Numbered from the stretch's first letter, positions 1-13,740 are shown. The stretch is DNA of 64,000 bases from Sphagnum magellanicum (GCA_021904315.1 CM038925.1:16742501-16806500), one strand, 5' to 3'. Translations and numbers: made by a program. Notes: a model not told the origin generated them from the letters alone.

Positions 1-632
1 CATACGAATTAATGTAGTTGATGTTCATACAATTTTATTATTACAAGAAAATTTTATTCATTTCAACCCTATATTTGTGACTAATCTATGATTAATGTCC
101 AAATCAACTTACTTTGTGACTACATATATAGCAGTTGTATACATCACGATAATTGCAAATGCTAATAATTGTATATTTGACTACATTATGATGCATCCAA
201 ATTTTAATGCATTTGGATTTTAATTATACATGCAATTACAATTTATGACTATCATAAGTTTAAACAAAAAGATTGATCAAAATTAAACATATTTTATTCA
301 TTATTAAAGGCATTCATTGATAGTTGATAATTTTTAATAAATTTGCTATTAAATGTGTCATTAATATTTTTTGCTAGCTATGATTAAATAACACATGTAG
401 TGTCTATTATTGTAATTGCCTACACAATTGTACAAACATTTACTATTTAATAGGTAATTTAAATTCATGTGTCAAAAATTTATACACACTTTATGAGTCA
501 TTGCACATGACCAAAAGTCAACCTAGCCTAACCTAGCTAAGCTAAGTTGGTTAGGCTAAGTAACCTAGCTTAGCTCATCTAGCCAAAAGTCAACCTAGCT
601 AGGTTAACTAGCTATGTTAAGTAACCTAAGTC

Positions 633-654
633 ACCTAGGCCATTTGGCCTAGGT
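633..654. repeat. Perfect 10-bp palindrome in the CTAGG block
   Basis: The arms ACCTAGGCCA and TGGCCTAGGT are perfectly complementary around a 2-base centre (TT). It is the best-formed of several CTAGG-type palindromes here. Function unknown. Confidence 0.6.
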
Positions 655-660
655 ATCATA

Positions 661-735
661 AGTTGCACAAATGAGGACTTGAACCCCTCACCTTCACTTT
701 GGGGTTCAAATTTTCATCCCTTGCACTACCACATT
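661..735 (-). repeat. Possible tRNA-derived SINE fragment
   Basis: Read on the minus strand, the segment has a box-B-like word GGTTCAAGTCC about 40 bases after a box-A-like word TGGTAGTGCAAGG. These are the internal promoter elements of RNA polymerase III tRNA-type genes. No full cloverleaf can be drawn. A loosely similar arrangement lies on the plus strand at about 4,905-4,985. A chance match is possible. Confidence 0.25.
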
Positions 736-1699
736 TTTTGATACTAATTAAATTTAACACAAACTTATAAAACTCAAAAAATTTAGTCTTGAATTAACCT
801 TGGGCACCTTAGGTCAACCTAGGTCAACCTACTTACTACCTACCAACCTAGCCTAAACTTAAACCATCCTAGGTTGATTTAAGATGATCTAGTTTGTCAA
901 CTTATAGTACTTACTAACCTATGCATTTTTAGGCTAAAGAAAAAACTAAGATAATTATGTCACATTTAGTTGCATCTAGTCGCATCATAGTCACATCTAG
1001 TTGCACAAATTTGATGTGGTTACAAACTTGATAAAATATCTTGTAATGAAGCTATAGGTAGGTTGACTTGGCATAAAACCTAAAGTTAGGAACTTAGGCA
1101 AGCCTACTAGGTTAACCTATTAGTAGGGTAACTTATTTTAGGTATATTTAAACATATTAGATGTAGTAAATTTATTATGTATAATTAAGTAACTTACAAA
1201 ATAGCCTATATTACAAAGTAGGTTTCTATTAAGTAGCCTACATACATAGGTTAATTTAATAGGTATGTCAACAATATTTTCAACTAGCTAATAAATGAAA
1301 TTAATTCATCAAATCAATGACATGAATCATGATGTGAAATTAATGTCACAAGTCATGAGGTGTTGCAACTACTAGTCCACTTCATTGCCATGTGGCATGT
1401 CACACCAACATCACACGACCATAAATTGTTATTATTCACGAAAAGTTGCAAGAATGAATGGAATTTTGTTATTACCTAATTTTGGATGATTAAAAATACA
1501 TTTTTGATATTTTTGTAAGAACCATCAAGTTGTGATATCAACTATAGTCGCAAAACGATAATGCCATGTGGCACCACAATGTCTTTTACAACTACAAAGT
1601 CATTAACATGAACGTGTAGTAAAAAAAACAATTGTTGTTTTATTAACCAGTTGTAAACCCAAGATGTGTTATTATCTTAGTAGGTATATTTGAAATTAA

Positions 1700-4445
1700 T
1701 TAAAAGACTCCCCGGCACAACATTCTAGTTGAATTTTTGAACAACTAGAAGTTGGATCCAAAATATAACATAATCAAAGTTATGTTGGGGGAAAAGCAGA
1801 TAATTATCAACAAGCATTTGTTGGCAGAATTTTTTTAAATCTACTATAGAGGAGAAACAGAAGCAGATCAAGTAGAAATGTCTGATGCCAGAGTAGCATT
1901 GGTAAATATAGTTTATAGAGTCCCTAACACTTACAACACCAATGAAGGGTGGGTTGTAAAAAAAATGAGGTTGGAATATGCCAATAAAATTGCTACCATT
2001 TTGCTTATTATTTACCAAAAAGGTAAGGTGCAATATTATAGTAATAAGTCTACAATGATGATTTTTAGGGTAGATCATGGAAAGTTTGTCGATTGGGCTA
2101 CAATTATGTATTTTCAATTGGTCAAAGAATTGATCAAATGGGAGAAGTGTTAGAAAAACATGATTGAAGGAATAGCCAAAAAAGAACCAAAAATATATAT
2201 ATGCCATTATGCCATAATACTAGTTATGTTTTAGAAGTGGTTTTCATTAGAAGGAGCATAACCACATGAGAAAAAAAAGTAGCCATAGCCACATGAGGAC
2301 ATGACAAGAAAGGACAGTTTGAAAGAGAGGTTCATGAAAAACAAAAGACCTCTAAACCTTACACATATCTATCCTAAAAAGGAGAAATAATTAGAGATTA
2401 GGACAACCAAAAGAGTAGTTTTGATGTCTTAGTTTGATGCTGATGAAGAGAGGGAAACTTTGTAGAAGAGGTAGAGAAGATAAGAAGATATTGTAATGAA
2501 AGGCAATATTAATCCTTAATAAGTAGCATAACTGCTAAGGAAACAACAACATCAACATTAGAGACAAAAGGAGAAATCCACATCTTTTTAATTTGATACA
2601 AGACCAGAAATCTCTCCAAAGTAGGGGCAAGAGATCAGATGGGCAGGAACATCAAAGATGGCTCAAGAAATAGCCATAATTTCAAGTTCACTAGCCAACA
2701 AAGGAGTAGATACAGGATCTGGACTTGGATCCACTAAAAGTACAACAATATGTTCCAACACCATAGAACAATGAAGGTATGTTACTTTCAAGACCAAGTT
2801 CTGCAACAGGCACAAATGTATTTGGAAAGATGTAGATTGCACATAAAAGTCTAGGTTCTTCAAGAACAAATTCCAAGGGTCAAACTCCTAGTTTTCATAC
2901 ACCAAGATCTAAACAAGGGATAGAAGTAGAATTGGATGAACACAAAAGAACTGCTAGTATGTTTCAAGAGGCAACATAATATAATGTGTAGATGACTAAT
3001 ATTTTGTTTAGACTTTTTGATCTAGAGATAAAAAACAAATAGATCATAGAGGAAAAGGACATATCTATTTAGAATTTGTAAGGGTTTTGGAGAAGGAATA
3101 GAAGCTCAAAGCAGAATTACGAGATAAGGATAATCAAAATAATCAAATATTGGCAAAATTATAGGTAACTAGATAAAAGATTAATAACATGGAAAAGCAT
3201 AGCAAGGATATGCAGAACATCAAAGTAGAAAATGATTTTTCACATACAATTCTAAAGGAGATAGATGTCAATTACTAGAACTTGAAGGTAGAAAAGGATA
3301 TTATGAGTGTGGAATACAACAAACTTCAGAGATACTATAAGAATATGGAGTAGATTCTCTTGAAGCAACAAAAGGAATTGGATGAACTTAGAATGGAAGT
3401 TGGTTATATATATTAAGCAAAGAATGACATATAAAAGCAAACTTATTAGAGGCATGCACAGATGGACAAAAATTTGCAAAAAGAAAATAACTTTTAATGA
3501 GAAGTTGCATAAACTTTTGGAGGAGACCAAGAAAGTAAAGCCTTTTAATTTTGATAGTGTTTTCATAGAAAACAATGAATTCAAGAAGAAAAATATTTTG
3601 CTTCAGATAAAACTCAAGGCATTGTTAATGGAAGAAAAAGATGTAGATCTGTGGTGGGATGTAATATAGAATATTGTTTAGAAAAATATTGGAGAGGTCT
3701 ACAAAAGGTATGAGAAAAATGAAAGGTTATACAAGCATAGGATATCTCAAATGGAGAAAGTCATGCCAACATTTGAATATGAACCTTTAGTTCTCTCTCT
3801 AGAACCATAAATTTCAGATGAGGAAAAGGATAAAGGGAATATTGATGGTGTAGGACCATCAAGTACAAAAACATCAAAGGAAGAACCAAGAGATCTTAGA
3901 GGAGGGAAGGATCACCTTAAGAGGAAGGCTAGTGGTGGTCTACATGTGCATTAAAATAGATTTTAAAACCAATAAAATCTATTGTGCAGGAGGTTAGTTC
4001 TCTAGAGTATGCATATGCAGCCATAGAAATAGGGGAGTAGATATAAAATGAAAAACACAAAACTCAGGAAGTTCAGCATGATCAAACTAAGCTTACATTA
4101 AAGTTGCAACAACATGAACATATTCAAATTACATTAGATCTGCAATCATAGCAATAACCACAAGTGACATCAAAGTTGTAGTCACAAGAGCAAACAACAA
4201 CACATCATCAAACGACTACATAATTGTCAATAGAAACACTATAAGAGCCATGACAAAGAATTAAATGTTGCTTTAATTTGAAGTACAATAGCCATAGGTA
4301 GAACAATTGTAATACAAATGGATCAAATTGTAGTGCAGTTAGAGAAACATTAGATTTTTGAATCACAAGATCAAAAACAACATTAAAATTAACTTTTTTA
4401 ACAAATTTTTGATCTAGAATTTCGAGACGTAATTCAAAGTACAAG
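1700..4445 (+). pseudogene. Decayed long ORF, probably transposon-derived (coiled-coil and Gln-rich tail)
   Basis: The plus strand shows coding-like sequence in one main frame, broken by many stops. The longest open stretch is 1,878-2,153 (91 codons, WVVKKMR and VDHGKFVDWA). Later parts are Lys/Glu-rich, as in a coiled coil. The 3' part (about 3,960-4,250) is Gln-rich in the same frame as the 1,878 stretch, and its TAG/TAA stops fall where CAG/CAA would continue the Gln run. At least one frameshift is needed near 3,900. I do not recognise the family. Length and composition resemble a gag-like or other transposon-encoded protein, but no reverse transcriptase, integrase or transposase motif is visible. 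It cannot be functional as it stands. Confidence 0.45.
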
Positions 4446-5316
4446 TGGGGTAATGTTAAGGGAATAGTTACTGGTGGTAATAGTTAGTTAGTATATTTTT
4501 ACTTATTTAGGTATTATTTTAAGAATTACTAGTTAGATTACATAGTTTTTATCATTGTTTGAATTTGAATAGAACACATGATTGTTTTATATCTTTGAAA
4601 AAGAGGAAGAGAAGGGTTTTATAAAAATGAAATTTTAATGGAGCATGAAAGAAGAGCACTTTGATTTCTAGAAAAACTTTACTTTCATAACCAAAATTAT
4701 TATTTTGAATGTTTTTATCATATTTTCATTACTGGATTTTAATTCTAAAACTAGTCTTGAATAGATCTAAATGAGCAAATTTTGTTATTATTAGTTTTAT
4801 GATGTTTCAATCCAAAATTTATATTAGAATATAGGATTAGAAATTTTATGTTTACAAACAGAAATGTGAAATAAATATTAACAAAATTTATCATTTTATA
4901 AAGGTGTGATGCAATGGTCAATGACTTGATTTATTCTTATGAAGATGAGGGGTTTAAATTTTTATAATTACACCTTAGAGGCCTGGTTGGGATAAACACC
5001 CATTAATACTTACCTATTATTTTATCTAAATATTTATAAATAAGCTAGGCTAGCCTAGGCTAAGTAGTTAAGGCATTTGACATCATGAAACAATTCATAA
5101 TGTAGTCACAAATTCAATCACAAAATTAAGTTGCACAAAATTTACTCAGCTCAACACCATAATGTTTATCATTCATGATAAGGGATTAAAAAATTACCTA
5201 TAATCATGAGGGTTTGCAACTGCTAAATCAACTTCCATGCCATGTGGTGCCTTTTACAATTAATTATTCGATGGCACTTGTCTTTAACAACTAAAACATT
5301 TTCTAATCACAAGTGT
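4446..5316. other. AT-rich intergenic DNA
   Basis: No gene seen. A short CTAGG-type patch occurs at about 5,040-5,065 and a weak tRNA-like B-box word at about 4,965. Confidence 0.5.
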
Positions 5317-5894
5317 CCATCTATCTATGAAGGATGGTAGTCTACTTTGTTTTGTTTTGTAGTTATGAGATCCACCCTACCAAGAAGCTTTAGATTGTGT
5401 TCTAGGTGTCTTTGGAAAGCTCTTGATGAGGAGGGGTGCATGGGCTTGGTTCCATGATCTTTGGACTTACAATGCAAAAGTTCTTGAATATTGAATGATT
5501 TCTTCACTGAAAATTAAATTAAATTGTAGCTGAAAATTATGGAGGAATTGGAATGTGCCTTTGGTGTTATTGGAAAGATCTTGAGGAGTAGGATTTAATG
5601 GAATTTATTTGGCAAGACTTGGATTCAGAATATGGGAGATATTGATTTTTAAATGATTTCTGCTGCTGAAATAAATTTTAAAAAACCAGGTTTTGGAAGG
5701 AAAAATCAGTTGAGAACGTGGTAACACTTGAAGGTTTACCGTTCAATTCAAAGCATGATTTCCTTTCATATTTGGCTGTTCAAAAAATCGATACATACAT
5801 TGCAAGACAAATGCTCACATGTTGAGTTTCCCTATTTTTATAATGGGTTCACACTTGGGCCAATGGCACAAGCCATACTAGAGTTATGATTAAA
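5317..5894 (+). repeat. Dispersed 0.57-kb repeat, copy 1
   Basis: This segment matches 41,592-42,160 over its whole length in the same orientation. Shared words include ATCTATCTATGAAGGA at the left, GAGGGGTGCATGGG and GTTCTTGAATATTGAATG in the middle, and GTTGAGTTTCCCTATTTT near the right end. The copies differ by scattered substitutions and small indels. No ORF is conserved between them, so it is probably a non-autonomous transposon or an LTR fragment. Similarity stops abruptly at both ends. Confidence 0.75.
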
Positions 5895-8480
5895 ACCCAC
5901 TTATAAACTGAAAGGTAATTTTTCAAATGTTTTCTAGTGTATGTGTATGTAGGGGCAACCTAACTGAGAGCAATCCCAAAATAATGGTCCTAGGATTGGG
6001 TGGCATCCAAGTATGGCCTCACATTTCACGCATGTTCATTTGCCAATGGACATACACATCTTGAAACATAAGGCAAACATGTCATGAGCTTAAACATAGG
6101 TAAAATCACAAGGCAATAGGAGCAAGAGGCACTATATGCCTACTACAAGAGACCTCATACACATATGTAAGGCACCTCATATTTTCAACGAAGCGTCAGT
6201 AGTATGTAAAAGATATCCTCCAAAGAGACTACAAAATTGAATGCCATGACAATAGAGGTAGAGAGCATTACACCCTCTAAACTCTGAGGAAGTGAATGGT
6301 TTTTCAGATTTAGCCACCGACATGCATTGAATAACAACCAGGCTTCACAACCATCACTACTACTACTACTATCCTTAAGAAAAACATGTAAATGGTACAT
6401 GGGATCAGCAATCCACATTCTGTGAACATGTGGAATTTAATGGGCATTTCTACAAAGCCATGTATGTTGTTTACAGCCAGCAAATATCATTTATAATTCA
6501 CAATTGACTGTTTGTGGAATGGGCCAACATTGCTCATGAAACAAACAGATCGTCACATAATAGTTTTGTGCCTAGTTCGAACAAGGCATCACAAACATGC
6601 TGGCCCTGCCAATAGATTAAGATGTTGTACATCTACCTATTGTGTTCACACTCTGAACACCAAAAAAAATCGTTCTGATCCATACAGTCTAAACACTTTC
6701 ACCGAAGAAACCGGTTTTTACCTAATGTGAAACCGGTTCTAATAAGGTAAACCTTCCAAAAGTTGGATCCAATGGGTTAGTCCCTAGGGCCCAACAAAAT
6801 CATGAGGAATGAAGGAACCATGTAACTTTTTTTTCTTTTTTTTTCCTGACAATTTTTTTCTTTTTTTCTTTCCAGAAAAATTGGGTTTTTTGGAATTTTT
6901 TTCTCTAGTATAAAATACAATATTTAAAAAAAATCTCAATATTATGAAATTACCAAAAAAGAAAAACTCTGCATGTAGTAACAGGATTAGGGTAATTTGA
7001 CTGCAAAAAATGAATTTAATAGTAAATAAATAGCAATGTAATTAGTACAGCTTGGTTTCAAACTGTCACAAACATAACTAATTTCTTTTCAAATAACGAA
7101 TTAATTTTAAAATTTCGTTTTGAAAGAAAAATTCCTGAAGATTCAATATTTTTGGTCAGGCATTTTTTAATCAAAAATTTTAGTTTTTTGAAAATCTCAA
7201 CATTTTTCTGAAAACCATATAATTAGTGTGGAAGAAGAAGCCAGGAACAAGGTAGCCTAGTCGTGCATTGTTGAACAAACCCACCCAACTACTGAGTGCC
7301 AAGACTTGAAATGTTGAAACCCTAAAATTTTATCTCGAGTCAGAAAAGCCGAAGTTGCTTCCACAAAATGAATGATACTCTGTACTTGACAAATTCTCAT
7401 GTCAACCTAGTGAAATGGATGTTAACCTAACATACGGAGGGAGTTCAAATTCTCAAACAAAATTCCGTGTTTGTACCATTGCGCTTTATGTAAGTTATGG
7501 AGAGGTTGTAGAATTAAATTGGCCTCCGAATTCAACCCAAACAGAAGCCATGATGAGTTGAAGTAATGAAATTGCAGACATTGCTTAGGTCTCTCTTGGA
7601 TGGGTGCAAGATTGTCGCACACCGACATCTGCAAAGTTCATAAGCGTGTGGTATTTAGTGTTCTGTGAACACAGGACAACAACAATAGTCATGGAGGAAG
7701 TTCCTGTGCAGTGTCAACAATGGGCACGTTCTGACTCCGGGCAAAACTGCATTACTTTTTATCAATGAATGAACTAAAAAAGCCCACCATAATATTTATT
7801 GTGTGTGTGTGTTTTTTTTGGTCTTTTTGAAATTATCATTATACAAAAGTAATGATTTTTTTTTGCTGAAATATGATTTTTACGTGAAAAGAAAACACAT
7901 TATATTTTTAAAATTTTAAAATAAAATTTTTAGAAAAAAAAAAGTTCTATGTTACACTGAAAAAAAACACATTTTTTCAAAAAAAAAATCTCTTTTTTTG
8001 GCTTCATACAAAAGATTTGCCAAAAAAATCAACGACAATTAGTTTTGTTGACAAAGGAGTCCATTGAAGACGGGAAAGAAAGAAGACAATTAATTGCATG
8101 AAGAATTATATTGTGGGAATATTTGAATTCTTTCTTTAATATTAAATCTATTTCTAAAAATTTTTAATTAAAAAAATTATTATTATTATTATTCAATATT
8201 TAAATATTTAAAATAAAATAAATAAATAAAAATTTAAATTAAATTTTTTTTAAAAAACCATTGGGGGAAGTGGCATTTGAATTGCCTTGGAAATTGTAGG
8301 GAAGGCATTTTGTGCAGAGCATTCACTTTCATGTCTGTCTGCAGCAACCTCACACTGACAGAATGATACCCGGGCCGTTCAATGAATGAATGTGGCATGT
8401 GACATTCATTCATTGTTGGGCCAGAGAGTGAACCAAGCAACAACAACCCAGCATGAGGGATGGATGATATAGGTGGACAG
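5895..8480. other. Intergenic DNA without recognisable genes
   Basis: Nothing gene-like is seen. Two AACCGGTT words occur at about 6,710-6,740. Positions 6,820-7,000 and 7,780-8,260 are dominated by A and T runs, including a GT microsatellite at about 7,800. Confidence 0.5.
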
Positions 8481-8489
8481 AAAAAATAA

Positions 8490-9240
8490 AAAAACACTTT
8501 TCCATTGGGTTCCAGTTCATTCACTAGCTAAACATGGTGATTACCTCAGTTTTTAGTGTTTTTACTACCCACTAACGACCAACTAGGTATCCCTAACAGT
8601 CCAATAGCTCTCATATAGGGTGCTTTAACAGGGGTAGGTTATTAGAAACAGAGCCCAACGGTTATAAGGACGGTTCTTAGGATTCCTAACCACAGTTCTC
8701 ACAAACTATCAAGTATCTGCCCCCCCCCCCCAAAAAAAAAACTGCCAGTTCTTCATCGGTTCTTTTATGCCAATTTTTGGAGGGGTTTCAAATAACCGAG
8801 ATTGACGGTTCTTTGATTCCGATGTTCATTTTCCAACAATCATAACTGACGATTCTCTCATTCTGAAATGTTTATAAAACTGAAATAGACGGTTCTTTAA
8901 AAATTCAAATAATTGCCACAAAAAAAAAAAAAAAACAACTGGTGTTTACTTATTACCCGCCTACCTACTAACTAACAACTCACTAGTATCACTAACAATC
9001 CACTAGCCATTAGCTATGCACTAACTACTACTAACCATCAACTTCATTTCCTTCCTCAGTGGGAGTCACCTAGTGTTCCACCCACCTACCCACCTATCTC
9101 TACCTACCTACCTTACAACCTAGGTACCTATCTACCTATCTATCTACCTTACAACCTAGGTACCTATATACCTATCTACCTACCTACCTTACAACTTAGG
9201 GAGGTAGATAGGTTGGTAGATACCTATGGGTTGATTGTGG
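8490..9240. repeat. Member of the CTAGCTAACCATGG / (TACC)n dispersed repeat family
   Basis: It begins with a GGGTTCCAGTT...CTAGCTAA...CATGGTGATTACC module (about 8,506-8,548). Runs of CCTACCTACC-type tetranucleotides follow at 9,080-9,220. A 12-C/10-A homopolymer pair sits at 8,720-8,741, and the word GACGGTTCTTT recurs around 8,750-8,900. The same module is seen near 11,845, 29,215 and (inverted) 51,455. No coding potential. Confidence 0.45.
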
Positions 9241-11830
9241 TCCATGTTTTTGTGGGGGTTTCATTGGTGAAGTGGAGAGAGAGAGAGAGAAAGAGAATGA
9301 TGAGGCCAGAACTGGTAAGGTGCTTTCAAACTCCAGTTGCCTTACTGACCAGTTCAGTGGGCCAAATGCTCCTCCTCCCTTTGAAATAGCAGTGGGAATT
9401 TGAACACCCATTTAATGCACTTTGTTCCCTCCCCCCAAGTTTCAACCCAAGTTTGTTTATTGGGAGTCAAATTTGCAGGAAGCCTTGTCTGTTTGTCTCT
9501 TTGGATCCTTGCACTTTGTAACAGACTTGTCATTCCATTTATTGAACCTCATGTGCCTACCAAAAAAGCCCCTCCCCCAAGGCTTTACTTGAGCAAAGTA
9601 AAGCCATGTTTTGGCAATTAAGAATTTGCCAAGCCTAGTTTGCCAAAGAAAATTACAAGCCCAAATTTTTGCCCCATATGTGGATGAAACCACAATAAAA
9701 CCACAAACTGAGTTACCATGGTTCCACCTTTGGTTAACCTATCTTATAAACCTATCATACAATCAAGGATTGTATTGAAATTGGGGCTGCTAAGCCTAAA
9801 CCCCCCTTTTCTTTTCTTTGTTCTAATACAATTCATTCTTAAGAAATTTTTGTTTTAAAGCTGAACATGTCTATATACAAGACCAACTCTAGTTGTTACT
9901 CCTAATTTCCCTCTTTTAATTATATAAGAGAGCACCTCTTTCCCTATTTTAATCATATATCAATCTATTTATACCATCCATGGTGGTTAGGGTTGGCCAT
10001 TGCGTATAGGCACAACCCCCGGCCACTTTGATGTGGGTGTATGTGAGGTTTATATGTTCCACTCCTAACTTTTGCATCACACAATATTTGAATGTTGAAC
10101 TATTGTCGGTTTCTCATGTAAGGTCATGGTGATGATGTATCAAGGTTATTTCAATTCATAAATGAATGAAATTTATCCTTGTCAAGTAAACACGTTGCAT
10201 TCAAACATCATCATTCAATTAAAATTTCCCACATTATTGTTATCTTTTGATAAAATTAGTTGCAAATTGCAAGTTTGGTTTGAAATATTTTTGTTTTGGA
10301 CTATAACTTGAGAAGATTAATTTTGTGTATTGCCACAAGTTAACTCTTTTATACTCCTCAAATCCTAAGCTTGGTATTGTTCACATTTGATTACCATGAT
10401 ATGGGATTATATCATATTCTAACTTCATTCACACTATTGGCCACCTCATATGCCTATGTGAGATGTTTCTTTTCTATTGTTAATGTGGTATGCCATGCCA
10501 TCTTTTTGGGATAACCCTCGCCCATGGCCCCCTTATGAACTGATTTACATCCAAGATGAATGTCTTGTTTAATTTTGGTTCAAGCATCATAGGAATTACT
10601 ACCAACTCGAATTTTTAAGCTCCTTGACATATTGAAAACATACGGTTTAATTTTGTTATATCAAACCAATGGGGTGGGTGCCAATCTAAAAAATTGACCT
10701 TTAACAAAGTTTTGCTAATACCTTTAAGCTTCAAGAAATTTTTGCATTAATTTTAATTTTTTATTTTATTTTATTTCAGTTTGGAACATTGTTTCAAAAT
10801 TATACTCATGGTCATAAAATTTAAAATTCAAGAATAATTTAACTATTACAATACATTTTGTAATTTAAAATTATATGTGTGTGTGTGTGTATACTTTTTT
10901 TCCACACTCTTATTCCCTTCCTACATGGATATGAAAAGACAAATTAACATGTGTATTTATAGTAAAACTAGATATGCTATTAAACACCCAATGCCAATAA
11001 GGTTATTACTCAAAATTGGAATACAATGCAAAAATATTTTGAAAATTTTAAGAATTATTTCATTTAATTTAAATCATTACAACTCATGTAAAATGATTTT
11101 AAGTATTACAATACATTCTCTACCATTGCAGATGTTTTAAAATAAAACCTAATTTAATTTATTCTTTTATTTCCTTGTAATGTGTAAATCATAAGCATAA
11201 ACAATGAAAGTGGGAGTTAATGCAATCAACATCCTAATATTTGGATATTCTATAAAAATATGAATTATATTTAATTACAAAATCTTTGAATTGACACTGT
11301 ATAACCTTGGATTAATCCTAAGCTTGTTCCCCAACCATGGGGGTTCTAGTCCAAGAATTTTGACAAAATGAGATAATTCACCGTGATATTACATTTGAGA
11401 AAACTCGTATTAATATCTTTCTTCCTTGAAGCATCATGTTGCTAGTCAAACAAACAATGTTCCATTATTGCAAACTACCTTTGAAATCCTTTAGAATTAA
11501 CTTAATTGCAAAAACCCCAAATTGGAGATTTAAAGCTCTTTAAACAAACTTTACTTTGCTAATTGACAAATAAAATATTTTAATCAAAAGCATAGAATAT
11601 GAATCTCGCGAATGAATTGTATATCTTAAAAAGCCACATTGTTTCACCTTTCTTTCTTGGGTTCAAAAGACACCACACCAAATAATCATGGATGAAACAT
11701 AATCAATAAGTTTTGTCATGAATAATTTTGAGAGAAAATAACCTAATATTTACTAATAATCACAAAGGTTCACATTTAACTAGAGTCAACATAGTTAAAC
11801 CACCATAAATTTGAAATTTGTGTTGAGTAC
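9241..11830. other. Intergenic DNA without recognisable genes
   Basis: A GA microsatellite lies at 9,275-9,300 and a TG microsatellite at about 10,875-10,892. Open frames here are short and look random. Confidence 0.5.
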
Positions 11831-12110
11831 CATGGTTTAGGAAACCGTTTTGTGTTGGGTTCCAATTCCCTAGCTAACCATGGTTGGTTAGCTCATTTTG
11901 CTTTTTATGTTACCTACCTACTAACTACCCACTTGAGGATGGTTAGTAGTAGGTAGTAAACCAGCCCTTACTTACCTACCTATGTATAAACCATCTACTT
12001 ACTTAGTAGGCACCTATTTTCCTACCTATCTACTACCTACATGTAACACCTACTTCTTACATAATGCGGTTACCAAGGTGAAACCAGGTAATAACTTGGG
12101 TTAAGGTTCA
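11831..12110. repeat. Member of the CTAGCTAACCATGG / (TACC)n dispersed repeat family
   Basis: It contains TTCCCTAGCTAACCATGG followed by many CTACC/TACTTAC tetranucleotide-like words. The first module matches the minus strand of about 51,455-51,515. It is a short, non-coding, mobile-looking repeat with no clear terminal repeats. Confidence 0.45.
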
Positions 12111-12780
12111 TCCACAATATGAAGACATAAGAGGCATCCAGTGGATGATGGTGCAATTGTAAGTGCTGGTTTCACACTGGCAAAACCTATGAATCCCTTT
12201 TACATTGGTGTATTATCAGGTGCCCTACACATTTAGCCAAAAAGCCACTTCAGTGGCCTATTATGGTTTTTGAGCCATGGACACCAAACAGAGACTTATG
12301 GTTTTTATTATTAAACCTCTTATTGAAAGGCAGATTTTTTAATTTATTTTTCCCCTTTTTTCCCATTTCTGATTTCATCCAATTAGGACTAATGAATGTG
12401 GAAACCAAAAAAACATAAATTAAAAATAAAAATAAAAATTTAGGGTTTTTGTGTATAGTTTGAAGGGGTTTAGGGTTTACACTAGGTAGAGCCTAGGGTA
12501 GTTGGAATAGCTTTGATGAAAACCCAACTAGAAAAAAACCCAACAACAACCCTAGTTAGCCTACCAGTACCCTCATGAGGTCAATGAAGGGAATTTAAAA
12601 ATGTGCAATGGAAGAGGGAAGTGCAAATGCAAGTGGTGCATTAAAGGATGATGGCAGCTTGCATTAATAGCCATAACAAATTCCCCACATATCAAGGGAG
12701 TTTGTCAGCCAAATCATAGTACTTAAAAATACTATAATTCTGGCTAACAATATTATCATCATCATCATCTTCTGTATCTT

Positions 12781-12917
12781 TTTCTGTTTATTTTCAGGTG
12801 CTTTTATTAATTTCTGTTTCATTTTAAAGTGCTTTAATTAATTTCTGTTTCATTTTAAGTGCTTTAGTTAATTTCTGTTTCATTTTAAAGTGCTTTAATT
12901 AATTTATGTTTTCTTTT
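12781..12917 (+). repeat. 31-bp minisatellite, four to five copies
   Basis: Units start at about 12,781, 12,811, 12,842, 12,872 and 12,903. Each carries TTTCTGTTTCATTTTAA then GTGCTTTAATTAA with small changes. The period alternates between 30 and 31 bases. Confidence 0.75.
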
Positions 12918-13439
12918 AACTGCATCATCATCTGGGTTGGTGTTATTTTTTGGGCAGCTAAATTAATCATGACTTAATGCAGTTTCAAATTTTCACATTT
13001 GAAGTTAGAAAATGGGTTACTATGAAAAATTGTATACCAGGTTTTACACAGAAAGTTTTCCATAATTTTTAACACAGAAATTTGTCATATATACAAAAAA
13101 CCTACAACACACACACATATTACTTACTACCAGGATTATTATTTTAATTAATTAATTAATTAATATATTTATTTTCCAATTTTGTGATGTAGCCACAATG
13201 ATGATCATCCACCAGAGGGATTAGCCAAATGTGGCTATTTCAGGTCAGAAAGGCAAGTAAGAAAAAATTAAAGAATCCTGCTATATTTGGACAGTGTGCA
13301 GGAACCTAATATTGTCCAAATATGGCTATTTCAAAAATAAAATAAAATAACATAAAATTCCTCTGGCAATTATGCTCATCATATTCTGTATAATAAAAAT
13401 TTATTTATTTATTTATTTATTTATGTGTGTGTGTGCGTG

Positions 13440-13740
13440 CGCCAAGAAGCTTGATCAGTGGTAAATTTTTAGCTTGACATTAGCACTAATCAAGCTTAAT
13501 ATCAAGGGAAATTAGCACTGATAATTTGGATTAGCTTGATTATTAGCTAGTGAAAATGATGATTTGACAAAAGATTGCAAGTTGTCTGAAGCATTGATTA
13601 TCCAAATATTAAGCTTGATTACTGCAAATGACTAAGGTCACACGGTTTTGGATTAGTGGTGCTTTGATCAAAACATTAAGCTTCATTAGTGCAAGTGATC
13701 AAGAATGTTTTTTGGGGGGGTCTGTTTCTTTGGTCATTTT
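13440..13740 (+). promoter_or_regulatory. Upstream region of the oxidase gene with repeated AAGCTTGAT words
   Basis: The words AAGCTTGAT, AATCAAGCTT, TTAGCTTGAT and AAGCTTCATTAGTGCAA recur in both orientations in the 450 bases before the oxidase start codon. They could be binding sites or worn tandem units. No TATA box can be placed with confidence. The role is inferred only from position. Confidence 0.25.

Larger units (their letters stand above)
1..1690. other. AT-rich intergenic DNA with a CTAGG-rich block
   Basis: No gene is visible in this stretch. Positions 1-480 are plain AT-rich sequence. From about 515 to 1270 the words CCTAGG, AACCTAG, TAGGTTAAC and AGCTTAGC recur many times on both strands, giving a low-complexity block with many short palindromes. 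The same words reappear near 5,040-5,065. The origin is unknown; a worn tandem repeat or the edge of an old transposon would both fit. Confidence 0.5.
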
